This document shows positions 18,165-31,082 of a stretch of DNA of 64,000 nt, one piece after another (position 1 is the first letter of the stretch; each line of letters begins with the position of its first letter). This DNA is from Pratylenchus scribneri (Eukaryota; Nematoda; Chromadorea; Rhabditida; Pratylenchidae): NCBI GenBank assembly GCA_030063045.1, contig JAQSEB010000023.1, forward strand, positions 2,728,001 through 2,792,000, written 5' to 3'. A model generated the notes under the pieces. The model did not search any database. It was given only the letters and a program-made list of their open reading frames with translations, and was not told where the DNA came from. The translations under genes and the position numbers were made by a program.

Positions 18165-21100
18165 ATGCTTCTAAATATTTTATTATATTTTTTATTGCCA
18201 TCATTTTTTAAATTCATCCAATTTTCAATGGCCGATATAAAAAATTGTTTGATTAAATTATGTTTCTATATAAAAATAAGGAAAAAATTTAGTGCCAATT
18301 TTGACGGAAAATTGCAAAGAAAGTGGCAGAAGAATTTATTATCGGACAGAGGGCAGTGAAGGGGAATTGGACAATCGACAAATTTTGTCCACTTTAAATG
18401 GAATTTCCCTGCAAGAATGCGCAAAAAATTGCACAGAAATGGATAAAGTTGAAAGGGGAATTAATTAATAAAAGGAGAATTTTGTTGAATTCAGTGCCAT
18501 TCTTTCCAATTCCGTTCCGATGATCAATTGGAATGCATTCTTTTGGCCAATGATTTGCCACAATCATCCAGTAGAAAAGTAAGGCAACCACTTTTGTCAA
18601 ATTCAATTGCCCATTTCCAAGGGATTTGCATTTCAAGTTGGTTTAAATTTGCCAAAATGACTCAAGAAAAATTGTTGATTTCAGATGAAATCCATTTAAA
18701 TTGTCCATCGGCCTATGCATTTGAACGATTCCCAGGCCATGTTCTTTTTGGGCATGCCCATCAAGTAATTTATTAACAAATAAATCCTCATTCTCATATC
18801 CCTTCATTTTTAGTCATTTTTGGTTGCCAATTTGGCTGAATGCCTTTCGGCATGTTTAAATGCAAAAAGGCAATTTCGAATGGAATGCCTTTCGGCAATG
18901 TATTTTTATGTGTCCGGTCTCTGCATTTTGAATAGGGAACACCGAAAAAGTGTTCAACCGGCGGATGGAATATTTCGAATGGGAAATGAATTGGTCGATT
19001 ATTTTGATAATATTTGCACAAATGGTAGACCATAAATTATATTTAATTTAATAAATTGCAAATATTTGAAGTTGTTTGTGATGAGAGTGCCGAATTGCAT
19101 TGGCTTCAAACGGAACATTTTAAAATTGATCCAAGCAGAGAAGTAATTCTACTTGGCAAAACATTGGAAGAATGCAAACAAATTTGCATTGTAAAATTAA
19201 TTAATTAAATTAGAATAATTTTGTTATATTTTATTGTAGGAAAATCGAATTCATGGAATGGAATTTCCATGTAAAGCATTTGTTTATTCAAACAACAAAA
19301 AACAATGCCAATTGAGTGCCGAATCCGGAATATTGAGGCCCAAATTTGGAAGAGGAAAAATTAGAATGGAAGAAACAATTTACGCTAACAGAAGGCATAA
19401 ACGGCATATAATGTTTGTTGATTTTGGGGATTTTTATTAGAATTTGGCCTAATCCACTTTTGACTAAATTTTTATAGGAAGCCAGATTTTCGACAAATTG
19501 ATTTTGAGGGGAGCAATGAACAATTTCAGGTGTACAAAATATTTCTCAAATAATTATTTTAATTTATTTTTTCAGTTGGATTGGGAATTAGCGGCATTCT
19601 CCGCTGGACAATATTATGAAAAGATGTGCATTGAACCAATTGAAGAAATGAAAGGGGAATTATCCAAAATTGGGGAAAATATTAATTTGAATGGAGGGGA
19701 AAAAGAATGCAATTCGAGGGAAAATGTTGGCAGTTTCGAATTTTACCCTGGGAAAATGCTTTCAGGACTAAAAGAAATGCAGGTTGACCAATCACAGTGA
19801 AAGGGAGGGAAATAAAATGAAAAGAAATGATTGACAGATAATACGGTACAAAATATTGGGAGAATGCCTTTGGGCCTGTGCAAATGCTGGAGCCAATTGC
19901 CGTTCAGTTCAAATTGCAAAGAAAACGGATGAAGTATTTTTGTATAATTTTTGTTAGTTTTGATGTAATTTTAGTGTATTTTGAGTTCGGCCAGTCAATT
20001 ATCCAATCCGGTGGAACAATTCCAACAATCTTCAGAAATGGATTATTATGAGAATTTATTAATTTGTCCATCAATTTTGACATCAACAAATTTAACGAAT
20101 TTATTTGATGAGAATTTGGGCAAAAGGGCAATCAGGGAAAGGAAACAAAGGTTGAATGAAAATTGAATTGGAAAATAACCTTATTGGGATATTTCCCAAA
20201 ATGTATACTTTACCATTTAATTTTAGGCCAATAATGGTAGAATTAGTGAGGGAGAAATCAAAATTGGATGAAAATGAATTTAAAAATGAAATTGAAAGTG
20301 GAACAAAAAATGGTAAAATGATGGAAAATATATTTTAAATATTTAATATTAAATGAAGCAATAATTGAAACGGATTGCCGAATGAGTGGAATTGAGGTGA
20401 AGGCCAAATTTATTCGACCATCAACTGGAATTTTATTTGTTCGAGTTCATTCACAAAATTGCAGTGCAAAATTCAATGAAACAATGATGGCTGTTTGTTT
20501 GCCACATTTTTGGCTTATTTCCAATATAATTTTTCTAGACTCTTTCATTGTCAATTCCTTCACATTTAAATTCATCAAATGAATGTCCTCCAATGGAATT
20601 GGGTCCAATGCATTGGTCATATATTATTGTTTTACAGGAAAATGAACAGAAAAATGGAAAAGGCAACAAAAATAAAATAGTAAAAAATTGGTAAAAATTA
20701 TTCAGAATTGGGAATGAACATTTTGATGGGCAATGAACGCATTTTCAATGTGACCTGTGATTTTAGTAATACAACAAAAACATTGGAAAAGTTTGGATCG
20801 GATTTTGCACCCAATTTATTTGTTCAATTTAAAGCCAAACAATGCCATTTGCATTGGATGAGGCAAATTTGACGGCAAATAATTCGAATGAACCACCAAA
20901 ATTGGAAAAAATGGACGGAAATGATCAGCCAATTTCCCTTCAAATGTCCCTTCTCCGTGATGGCCAACCGGTGAATGCCGTCTCATTGGGCGAAGAATTG
21001 GAATTGCGTTGGAATTTTGTGAAAGAATTAGAAAATAATTCAATGCCAAAGTGAAATTAATAAATTTTTGGGAGAATTTATTTATTCATTTTTAGATATG

Positions 21101-22632
21101 GGATGTTCATTGATTCGTGCATTGCTGAACGAATTGATGGGGAATTGCCCAATCCGGAGCCATTGACTTTAATTATTGATGGGTTAATTCCTTTTTGGCA
21201 ATATTCACATTTCCTTCTATGTATTCACAGATGTCCGGAACCCCGTGTCCATGCCGCCCATCTAATTGGGCCATTGGTCAAAAGGACGGAGGATGGGGCC
21301 ATCGAAACCCGATTGAGGGTTTTCCGTTTTGATGGTTCCCGTCGAGTCCGAATTCGTTGTGCCGTCGATGTTTGCGTGAGAGAATGTGCGCCGGCAAATT
21401 GTTCAACGGCCGAGGAAAATTTAAGGAAGAAAAGGGGAATTGAAGGAGGAGAGGAAATTGGATTGACCACTTTGGGGGAATTGGCCGAATTGGTTCAAAA
21501 ATATGATCAATTGAGGAGGAATGAGGAAGGGGATGATGGATGGTCAAAAGAGGAGGAAAAACACAACAAAAATGAAGTTGGTCAAATTTATGAAAAAACA
21601 TTCAAAATATTGAATTGAAGAATAATGGCCGAATGAGCACCAGAAATGGTGGAGGGAATGGATTAGTGCAAAAAAGCACAACAATTTCCGGATCATATAC
21701 AATAAATGATGATGAAAATGAAGACGAAAGGGAGGAACAACAATGGAAGAGGCCACCAAAAACACAAATTATTTTAACAGGAAATGGGTAATTTTATTCA
21801 GTGGAATTTGATTTGATGAATTAAATCATTTTAGTATCAAAAAACAAAATCAGCAGCTCCAAAGGCCAATAAATTTAGTGGAATTATTGAAAAGGAAAGA
21901 AGATGATGAGGCTAAAGGCATTTCAATGGAAATTCCTATTGCATTTTTGGGTGGCAAAAAAGAAAATAATAATGCCAATGCCGAATCAAATGGAGAGGAA
22001 TTGAGGAAAAGGGCATGTCAGGGTAAATTCATTCCAATTTACAATTTATTTTAAATAATTTATTTTTGTAGAATTTCCCACTTCCATTTTGGACTCCCCA
22101 ATGTCCTCAACTTTTTGTATTAACCGTCCATTTGCCATAATTGTCATCATTTTCATTGTCATTTTGGCCACCATTCAAATATTCCAATTCATTCGCCTTT
22201 TCCGTCATCAATTCCCATTTGCCCATCGAAAGAATTCCGCCATTTTTGAGGAGGAAATAAATCTGCCCGATCCACCAATCCCAACAATCCATCAAGATCC
22301 ACTATTATCCAGAAATTCACGCGAATGCGAAATGAATGGATTTGGCGATGGTTGACTTCAAATATTCCAGAAATAACAAAATAAATAAATTTATATTTCA
22401 GGTAATTTGACATTTCGGCATTTGGACAGCTGCCTTCAAGAGGAAGGCAACCAATTCACCCGAAATTCTGGCATTTTTGTTGGCGAAGAACAAAATCGAC
22501 GTCAATCAATTTTGAGCGTCGATTCCCCATTCATCATTCGACCAATTCCCCATCCTCGTCAAACCGTATTTCCTCCCACAACAAAAAATGTTTCAACAAA
22601 ATTTGAACATCATAATACAATTTCATTTTAAT
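18165..22632 (+). CDS. PAN/apple- and ZP-domain transmembrane protein (NOAH/NompA-like cuticle organiser)
   Basis: The start at 18165 (MLLNILLYFLLPSFF) gives a signal peptide. Several cysteine-patterned PAN/apple-like modules follow: LNGISLQECAKNC; LAECLSACLNAKRQF; LGKTLEECKQICIEN; GECLWACANAGANC. A ZP domain starts near ETDCRMSGIEVKAKF (about 20372) and continues through NVTCDFSNTTKTL, YGMFIDSCIAERIDGE and VRIRCAVDVCVRECAPANC. A RKKR furin-type site (about 21426-21437) comes just after it, as expected for ZP proteins released by cleavage. Then come a transmembrane helix (FAIIVIIFIVILATIQIF, about 22135) and a short tail ending at 22632. PAN modules plus ZP plus a transmembrane segment is the layout of C. 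elegans NOAH-1/NOAH-2 and fly NompA, which organise apical matrix at epidermis and sense-organ endings. Several exon edges between 19440 and 20880 are inferred only. Confidence 0.82.
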
Positions 22633-22650
22633 TTTTTTCATTAATTTTTG

Positions 22651-23045
22651 TCAAATTCGATTAAAAATCCATTCTTTAATTGGATTCTCAATTCTGCTAT
22701 TTTCCTCTAAGCAACATCCACGCAATTGAAGTGAATATAAATTGTCATATTCCTTCGAAATCAGCGACGATGCCCCAATTCGGCCCAATCGAATTAGAGC
22801 ATTCCCATCCTCATCCGTTTGCTGAAAATTGATTTTAAATTTTCTAAATAATTTATAAATTTGTAACGAACGGATGTTTGAAATGTTTGGAGTACTGAAA
22901 TTCGAATTACTTCCTCCCGGAATCCAGAAGGGCATTGGCCGGTTCGGCCTTGGAGTAGGCAAAAATCCATTGAAACAAAATGGAAAAAATAAATGGAAAA
23001 AATGAGGAAAATAAATGGCCAAAAATTGAAATAAAGGGAGAACAT
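22651..23045 (-). CDS. Small secreted protein, possibly ApeC-like
   Basis: Two exons (23045-22872 and 22821-22651) join in frame across a 50-nt intron. The start at 23045 (MFSLYFNFWPFIFLIFS) gives a clear signal peptide. The mature part is about 85 residues: FCLLQGRTGQCPSGFRE, then QTDEDGNALIRLGR, and near the end LRGCCLEE. The spacing Cys...CPsGF...CC resembles the C-terminal domain of apextrin-like proteins (ApeC), but I could not check this and the copy is short. It ends 18 bp from the stop of the convergent PAN/ZP gene. The donor begins GTTCGT, which is unusual. The first start could lie upstream in the same open frame (to 23276). Confidence 0.45.
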
Positions 23046-23339
23046 TGGCTGAATTAAAATTAATATTGAATGAAATGTGGACAATTTAATTTGCCAAGAA
23101 ATTTGATTTGTGGTAATTTGACCCAATTTTATTGTGATTTTTTGAGTTGAATTGAAATGGGCAAAAAACATTTTCAAGTGATCGTAGGATTGTGAAGGAA
23201 TGATGAATTTTGATTGATTGGGCAAATAAAATGAATTTTGGCCAATATTAATATTTAATTTATTAAAAAGATGCAAAATGGAATTAAAGAATAGGAGAAT
23301 TGGTTAATTATAGATGAGAGAATGACAAAGTTTCCGGAG

Positions 23340-24123
23340 TTGTATTTTTTTGTTGTAAATGTGTTTTTTTCCGATTGGATTGTAATTGTGTTTCTCTCTC
23401 CGGAATTGTAATTGTGTTTCTCTTTCCGGAATTGTAATTGTGTTTTTCTTTCCGGAATTGTAACGTGTTTTTCTTTCCGGAATTGTAAATGTGTTTCTCT
23501 TTCCGGAATTGTAAATGTGTTTCTCTTTCCGGAATTGTAATTGTGTTTCTCTTTCCGGAATTGTAATTGTGTTTCTCTTTCCGGAATTGTAATTGTGTTT
23601 CTCTTTCCGGAATTGTAATTGTGTTTTTCTTTCCGGAATTGTAAATGTGTTTCTCTTTCCGGAATTGTAATTGTGTTTCTCTTTCCGGAATTGTAATTGT
23701 GTTTCTCTTTCCGGAATTGTAATTGTGTTTCTCTTTCCAATTGTAATTGTGTTTCTCTTTCCGGAATTGTAAATGTGTTTTTCTTTCCGGAATTGTAAAT
23801 GTGTTTTTCTTTCCGGAATTGTAAATGTGTTTCTCTTTCCGGAATTGTAAATGTATTTTTCTTTCCGGAATTGTAATTGTGTTTCTCTTTCCGGAATTGT
23901 AATTGTGTTTCTCTCTCCGGAATTGTAATTGTGTTTCTCTTTCCGGAATTGTAATTGTGTTTTTCTTTCCGGAATTGTAAATGTGTTTTTCTTTCCGGAA
24001 TTGTAATTGTGTTTCTCTTTCCGGAATTGTAATTGTGTTTCTCTTTCCGGAATTGTAATTGTGTTTCTCTTTCCGGAATTGTAATTGTGTTTCTCTTTCC
24101 GGAATTGTAATTGTGTATTTCTT
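23340..24123. repeat. Tandem array with a 26-bp unit (about 30 copies)
   Basis: Units read, on the minus strand, TTCCGGAAAGAGAAACACA followed by ATTACAA, giving a 26-bp period. Single-base variants (AAAGAAAAAC, ATTTACA) recur. The unit has no stop codons in several frames, so long open frames appear on the minus strand; these are a by-product of the repeat. The left edge has diverged units. The core is shared with the larger array at about 47170-49660. It separates the small secreted gene from the next minus-strand gene. Confidence 0.95.
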
Positions 24124-24391
24124 TTGGGAGGGAATGCAAATGGATTTCAAATGTGTTTATTTTGAATATAAATTTTTGATTAAATTAGTCAATGATTTTG
24201 CTTTGCAATTCGAAGTACAATTATTTAATAGGCATGCCAAATTTTGGAAATGGAAGATTTATAATAGTATTATTAATAACATCCCAACAATGGAAAAGCA
24301 AATTGAAATCATTCCATTTATAGCGGAAATAAATTGATGGAAATATTACATGAAAATTCAACAAAATGAATTAATGAACCAAATATTCAAA

Positions 24392-25987
24392 TTATTCGGC
24401 TGCTGTTTGACTTCGCATCAATTTTTGGCGGAAATATCGAACCCGTTCATTTCCCTTTTTCTTCTCCCAAATTCGTTCCACCTCCCTTCTGGCTCCTTGA
24501 ATTAAATGTTTGGATCCGCCACCGTTCATATATTTCAGAAATAGAAGGAATGGTTCATGACGATTATAATAAACAGAATCCGTGAAAACTCTGACAAAAT
24601 TAATTTAATTCAATAATTCATTAAATTTTAAAACCACCTGTAATTTTCCCTCGACAAAACTGCATTTCTCAATGGTTCGCACCAATTCTCGAGGAGGCAT
24701 TCCAATTTTTGGAATCTTTTTAATTCCTCCTCCCGACTCATTCCATCATCCACCTTTTAAATAATAATTAATTTAATTTCATAAAATATTCCAATTCTTT
24801 TTACATCCAATGTTTGGAATACTTTATGATAAAAATTGTCCCAACTCATTCTGGCCATCCCTTAATTAATTTATAAATAATATTTTGATTGAATATTGAG
24901 GTAACACCTTTTGGATTAATTCGACATAAAACATTGCAAAGGAATCGAACAATTTCGGGATGTTGAATGCTAAAGCACACTTTCTTCCAACAAAGGAAAC
25001 CTAATAATTATTTATAAATTAGTATATATTACTTGCCCTCAAACCAATTGTTTCCATTTGCCCTTCGCTCAATCCGCCCCTTCAATATTCATTTATATTT
25101 ATTTTAATTAAATAATGAATTCACCAAAGTCGTTGGACTAATTCCAAGAATCCATTTGTGAGAGCAAATCGAAAAACGAGCATCAGCCGTTGATCCACAA
25201 TCAATCGATCTGGCCGATATAAACGGGCCCATTCTTGTCGATCCTCCAACACTCGAAGCCAAAAATGATAAACTGGATGGGCGTCCAATTTCTTTCTGTG
25301 AATATTTGGGCATATTATATTAACCCTTTTTATTATTCCCACTTGAATGCGCGTCTTCTATTTTTGTCAAAAATGGAATCATCATCCAACAATTCGTCCA
25401 TTGCATAACAACACGCAAATTGGAATTTCATTTGTGCCCAATCTTTGCATTGAATTTCCACAATATGTTTTGCCGTTGCCAAATCATCAATTTTAAGGCT
25501 GAATTTCCCCAAAATGTATTTTGACCACCCTTTCTATCCTTTTCACCTTGTTGGCCTCCAAATTAAGCAATCATAAAAAATGCGCAAATATTCGGCCTTT
25601 TCCAAAATTCGAAGGGCACTTCTTTGTGCTTTATAAAGTGAATGGGCCGAATCAAGGCTTTGTGCCTTTTGTTTGAATGCCGCCTTTCGAATTGCCCGAT
25701 TTTCCTCTTCCGGAAATATTTGAGCATGTTTTTCAGCTAAAATTCTGAATTTACCCTAAATTTGTTTTGTAAAACTGACTCCATCGATTTAATTCGCCGA
25801 TGGCCTCCTCCAATATGTCCAAAATGATTGTTTTCATTCCATCCCCAATTCCATTCCATTGGAGCACTGAATGCCGACTATCCTCTTTGAATTGCTCCAA
25901 ACGGCGCCATCGCAATTTGGCACGGATGATGGCGAGTACGGTGGCCCGAAGGGCAGTGAATGAAAGCGATGGCGGAGAATTGTTCAT
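24392..25987 (-). CDS. Unrecognised multi-exon protein
   Basis: The start at 25987 (MNNSPPSLSFTALRATV) leads through about eight exons with short introns to a stop at 24392-24394, about 400 residues. The sequence is rich in Trp, Arg and Leu and looks alpha-helical. Recognisable stretches are RAKLRWRRLEQFKED, FDKNRRRAF, HPVYHFWLRVLEDRQEW, GRIERRANGNNWFEG and, near the end, NERVRYFRQKLMRSQT. There is no signal peptide, no transmembrane helix and no motif I know. The mix of helices and repeated charged segments suggests a helical-repeat cytosolic protein, but that is only an impression. It is on the same strand as the potassium channel further right and separated from it by 1 kb. It is probably a real gene because exon ends, frames and codon use are consistent. 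Confidence 0.6.
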
Positions 25988-27041
25988 TTTTAATATATTT
26001 AGGAATAAATGAAATTTAAGTAAATATTTTGTGAATTATTGTGCTAAATTCGTATAGTTTAAGAAAGAAAAATATTTGTTAAAACTGATTGAATGAGTGT
26101 TTTCATGAAAAATAAAGGGACACCAGCCGATGGACTTTTTTGACTTGGCCAAAAAGCAGTCCAGGCAGCCGATTGCACTGATCATTCATTCCTTTGTGAA
26201 ACAAAGAATAAATGAAGGAAAGGGAGGGGAATGGGGTGGCTGTTTTTCGAGGATTTGTGTCACGAGAATGACGAATTTGCTTGGCAGGATGGTTAGTCAA
26301 GGAATTATTGGAGTGACTAATGGCTAATAAATAATAAATAAAACATTTTTAGTCCGAATGATTTGGTGTGTTAATACCATTTTCCTTTAGTCAGAAGGAT
26401 GTTCATTACTTAAGAAGGAATCTAAATTGGCTAGAGGCAAAATCAAAATATTAGAGAAAAATGGGCGAACTACTATATTTATTTGTCAATTTTTGTTCAA
26501 ATATTTTCGATCCATTTTCTCACATTGGCCATGAGGAACATTGCGGCTGTTCCATCCTCTGTTCTTTGTCTCGGCTCAACTTTTTATCCGCCTTCTCATC
26601 GAGATTGGGGGTCAAAAGGGCAAAGGGTAAAAAAGAATGGGGGGAAGGTGGAATTCCTATTTTTTTTATTACTGACTGAGAAAATCCGCACCAGCCGGAA
26701 TCCCTTTGTGGGGAGAGTGGATGAATGTGAAGTGGAATTTGTGTGTGGCGATGGACTGGGGTGAGGAGGATCACCAACAAGCTTTTCATTCATAAAATAA
26801 AATATAAAATCGATTAATCCTTAGACAAGTGAATGTTCTCATTTTGCCGAATTTATCAACATTTTTGTTAAGCATTTCAGACGGACAAGTTCACTGTCTC
26901 GGCTGACTCTGAATTTTATGAATTGAATCCATCCCATTTTGTTATGTAAACAAATCCTCCAGTCAGAATCCACTTCAACAAATTTCATCATTTTATGGCT
27001 TTTTTTATTTATTAATTTTTTGGCACTTTCATTGTTCTTGT
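25988..27041. other. Intergenic, no gene seen
   Basis: Short overlapping open frames occur on both strands around 26100-26330 and 26460-26790, but none has a splice pattern or family resemblance. It should hold the 3' end of the potassium-channel gene (to the right) and the promoter of the unrecognised gene (to the left). Confidence 0.5.
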
Positions 27042-29077
27042 TTATTCCCCATCTTCTTGAACATTTGCCAATTTTGTGCCCATTTTTGGCCCCTCAATTT
27101 GTCCATTCACAATTTCGGTTGCCATCATTCCCCTCATCAATATTCCAGTCAATGTTCCAATTCCACGATGAATTTCCTCCAATTTCAATTCCATTCCATT
27201 TATTCGTTCATTCAAATTTCGCTGATCATTTCCCATTGCCTGGACCAATTCCAATGCATTTTGGCTAATCTATTCAAAATTCCATTTATAATTCCATTTT
27301 GTTTGTTATTTACTTTTGCGACTTCATCCAACGATGTGCCTCCATCCACTTCGGCCAATGTTCTTTGTTCTTTTCTCAATTTCCTCAATGTACAAATTGC
27401 GGCACTCAATCTTCGTTCATGATGCCGGACCAAATCCTAAATAATGAATTTATTCAAAATATGGGAGAAATTGAGCATTACTCGATCAGCATTTTGTCTA
27501 TTTTTGTAGATGAACCAACTTTCTTTGAGTACTTGGGCGGCTGTCATTTTCAACTAATTATTCAAATATTAATTAATTGGATGGATTGAATTGGCTCACA
27601 CTCCGCGCATGTTTTGTTTTGGCCATAAAATTATGGACTCTTTCCTCTGCCTGAGTCAATGATATTTTCTGGACAATTACGGCCACAATCATGCTGGCCA
27701 CACAAACGCCAACCACCCCAGTCATAATGGCCATTAATCGACCACAACTGGTCACCGGATAAATGTCACCTTTTTGTATTAATAAAATTGATCAAAGTGA
27801 AATTGGTGGGGAAAATAACCATATCCAATGGTCAAAAATGTGACGCACATCATCCAAATTGCATTATAATAGGATTGAATTGTGCCAATGGCAATATCAC
27901 TGGAAAATTGAATTAAATTAATGCATTATTATTATTTAAGAAGATTGGATTATTAAAATGAATATAAGAAATGATTTAAGCCAGAGGCATTCTAATTGAT
28001 CAAATTTACATTTGCAATTGTTCTCATTCATTTTTGATTATCATAAATATTTTTCATATTCCCATTTGACCACCTTTCACAAAGACGAAGCACATAGGCA
28101 CCGATCAGCCAAAAATTAAACTAAAAATATTTTTGCTAGGAATTTAAATTTTGAAATGGAAAAACGCACAACAAAAGTGGCAAGTGCCAAACCTAAATAA
28201 AGGGAATAAAAATATTCAAATTGGCAATATTTTAACCGGGATAAAGGAAAAGCATTCTTTTGAGCATAAATCTGGTGTCCGTTTTGACCCGATTCAGGCC
28301 GGCAATGGATTTGGCAGCCGCATCCGTGCAAAGGCGAGAATGCAAATGAAGGCACCGGGGAAGCCAATAAAGGCGAAGGAACATTGAAGAACAAAGAAAT
28401 GGATCGCCAATTGGCCAAAACAAATAGGGAATGGGGCAAATGGAACAGACCAAAATCTGAATAATATTTTGGTTGGGTGAATAATAAGAACACATGAGAA
28501 TACTTCAAAAATAATCTTCGTCTTTTGTCGACTGCTCAATGCGGTTTGCCAATTGTGGACATTGTTTTGGTGCATATAAATCTTAAAATAAATTAAACAT
28601 AAATAAACACATTTACCTTCAATTCAATCCAATGATATCGTAAAATGGACAAAATGAGGGCAAAAGTGCAAGCTAAAATGCCAATCCTCAACAATTGTTC
28701 CATTTTTGGCATTGAGGCAAAGGCGAATTCATTGGCCAAAATCATTGTGCCAATTCCAATCAAAACCAAAGTCAATGCAAAATCACCGACAAATCGACGG
28801 TTTCCCATCAATTGACGGCCAGTTTCGGAACCACTTTTTTGGGCAATCCTTCAAAAAATTGATGAAATAAATGTTTAAATTTGAGGTGTATTTTGAATTT
28901 TTTGAAATTAATATAAGGTATATTTTTGGGGCGAACGGACCCAATTTGATGTTGAAATTGAACGGTGGTTGGGGGCAAAAGATGTTTGGAGAATGGAATT
29001 GAGGAAAGACGACGGCGCCAATTTTGGGATATTCGAACAGAATTTGAGGATGGAATCATTTGAATGGAGGAATACAT
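27042..29077 (-). CDS. Small-conductance Ca2+-activated K+ channel (SK/KCNL family)
   Basis: SK channels open when calmodulin bound to their tail senses Ca2+, and hyperpolarise neurons or muscle. The start at 29077 (MYSSIQMIPSSNSVR) is followed by RRFVGDFALTLVLIGIGTM (S1), S2 with RYHWIELK, an S3 region, and an S4 exon with the SK-type FLRLYWLPRCLHLHSRL in one frame. The next exon has TDAAAKSIAGLNRVKTDTRF. The pore exon reads VTFLTIGYGD with the K+ selectivity signature, then S6. The calmodulin-binding region includes AEERVHNFMAKTKHAR and VLKESWFIYKNR. A coiled-coil-like tail ends at VQEDGE (27042). This is the full SK order with about 11 exons. It lies about 200 bp downstream of the broken aldo/keto reductase on the same strand. 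The true start could be further upstream. Confidence 0.87.
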
Positions 29078-29283
29078 TTGGGAAGAATATGCGGGAATTT
29101 AAAAAATTTTATTAGCAAACAAAACAAAAAATGATGGGAAGAATTTGAATTTGAATGAAGTGGAAGTGAGAGGAAAATTGTTGAATTGAATTGGGCCATT
29201 TCTCCCTCTAACATTTGACCAACCAATTTCCTCCTTTTTATGCCCTGTTGAGTCAACAATTTTAGCGTAAATAATTTCCTCAC

Positions 29284-30261
29284 TCAAATTCGGTGGCATA
29301 AATTCTTTGGAATTGTCCCCCAAAATGCATTTTAAGCAGATTAAAATGATTTCACTTACTTATATGGACTGGGTATTTGTTGATTTCCTTCGGAGGCAAA
29401 AAAATTATCCAATCTTTTTCTGTCCTCGGGGCAAATTTGAAAATCAAAAATATTCATTTGTTCGGCAATTCTTTTTGCATTCAAAGATGCCGGAAAAATG
29501 ATGGCCATTTTCTGTTCAAAAATCCATCGATGAAATAACTTAACAAAAATAATAAAAAATAAATAAATAATTAATTAATTAACTTGTGTTGCCGTTTTTC
29601 CATATTTCTTTGCGCATTCCCTCAAAAAATTTGACAAAATTTGGCCTCCTCCAAAATTGCCACTTTTTCCGTAAATATTTCCAATTCCATTTTCCATTCC
29701 AATAATCAGCCGAATATTCAGCCTTTCGCTCATTTCTTTTATTTTTTCAAAATTCTCAACTAATTGTTTTAGTCCAATCTTTATTAAAAAATAATCAAAT
29801 GAAAATATTCATCAAAAATTACCATCCAACATTTTGGTTTTATTGTTGCTTTTTTGTGAATTTGTTCAATTTCTTCTGCCTTCAATTTTCCGCATAAACC
29901 AATTAAAATTGAATTCAATTTTCCTTCAACAATTTTGCCTTCCAAATATTGCCAAATATCCAAAATTTGGTCCAATGGTTTTTTCCGGCACTTTTCTTTG
30001 TCCATTTCAATAATCACCGCATTTTCCCCAATTTCCGGCGGCTACAAATTCCAATAAAATTAAATTCAATTTAATTCATTTCACCTTTTCCTCCGCCTTC
30101 CTTCTCCTCCGCTGTTCATTTCCAATTTCGATGAAAATTAAATCCAACTTATTTTCTAATATTTTTTCGAATATTTCTTCCCCAATTCCTCTTCCAGCAT
30201 TTATTTTTGTACTTATAAAAATTGTGCCATCCATTTCTTCTGCTCCAAATGCCATCAGCGA
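29284..30261 (-). pseudogene. Aldo/keto reductase, 3' part (split by the BEL/Pao insertion)
   Basis: This is the larger downstream part of an aldo/keto reductase superfamily gene. Going leftward from 30261 it reads SLMAFGAEEMDGTIFIST, DQILDIWQYLEGKIVEGK, KPKCWMV, LNIRLIIGMENGIG and HRWIFEQKMAIIFPASL. It then has the family's C-terminal helix (NIFDFQICPEDRKRLDNF) and a proposed last exon ending at 29284-29286. The order matches the TIM-barrel reductase layout: the helix-8/cofactor-side segment with RW...P.S is present. The catalytic Tyr/Lys/His set is not obvious, so it may be a divergent or non-catalytic member, such as a relative of the glutamate-cysteine ligase modifier subunit. The upstream exons sit at 41605-41806 beyond the retroelement. 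Transcription from the original promoter would have to cross 11 kb. Confidence 0.7.
30257..30261. repeat. Target-site duplication AGCGA, left copy
   Basis: Five bases directly before the left LTR, identical to 41605-41609 directly after the right LTR. A 5-bp duplication is usual for BEL/Pao integration. Confidence 0.93.
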
Positions 30262-31082
30262 TGTCATGGACAGAAAAATAATTTGTTAATTTGTTGTTAA
30301 TTTAAATCTTTTGGCCATTTTATTTTAATGTTGGAAAAAATAAATTTGTTGGCCTTAAATTTTATTCAATTTCATTAATCAAAGATCAAAAAAGAGTAAA
30401 AAAATGGGATTGCCCGAAGGCATATTTTTTGAATCCAAAAAAGGAATGGATTTAGTTTGGTCAATGGTTACCGATCTATTGGGGATTGAAATTGGACTTT
30501 TTGCCTATTGGAATTGGATTTTGCCCACCTTTTGCCTGTGCCCACCTTTTGTGTTGCCGACTGGATTGCCCACTGGATTGCCAATGCCTACCGTTTTGTG
30601 CGCCAATGCCATGGGATGAGCAGAAAATGGACGAATTGGATGATGTTGAGCAGAAAAATTGGATGAGATTAAAAATGGAAAGAGATTAAAAATGAATTAA
30701 AAGAAGATTAAAAATTGAATATAAATACTTCATATTTTTTGTGCATTTTTTACCTTATACTTATACTTTATTTCAAAAACTTCAAATTCGCTTAATAAAA
30801 ATTCCAACAAACGACCTTTGCGTACTGTACTTCAAATTTGGTGTAACAACAAAAAAGAGTCTAGGCCTTCTTCAATTTGCAAAGAGTCTAGGCTAATTTC
30901 TTCAATTTATACAAAAAATTCCAATTTCCCAAAACACCCCCTTTTTTCCTTCAATTTGCTGTTTGCTTTGCCGTGCTCTTCATTTCCAACAACTTACCTT
31001 TCCCCCACATATCCCAATTACTCCTTTTTCCCTCAACAAAATTTTGATTGGTTAATTGTCGGACTTTTGGATAGTCTCGACA
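30262..31082 (+). repeat. 5' LTR (821 bp)
   Basis: Starts TGTCATGG and ends TCGACA, matching 40784-41604 at constant offset 10,522. Contains AATAAA-like signals (for example near 30350) and a 71-codon open frame at 30404-30619, also present in the 3' LTR. An internal motif, AGAGTCTAGGC, occurs twice near 30857 and 30885. Confidence 0.96.

Noticed and set aside
23255..24150. Two minus-strand frames of 280 and 294 codons in the 26-bp array
   Set aside because: Same reason: the repeat lacks stops in several frames, so the frames are by-products.
26103..26793. Overlapping frames of 60-93 codons in the intergenic stretch before the SK channel
   Set aside because: Open on both strands with no splice pattern; nothing distinguishes them from chance.
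30404..30619. 71-codon frame repeated in both LTRs
   Set aside because: It is duplicated only because the LTRs are duplicated. No protein features beyond hydrophobic residues; kept as a note in the LTR entry.
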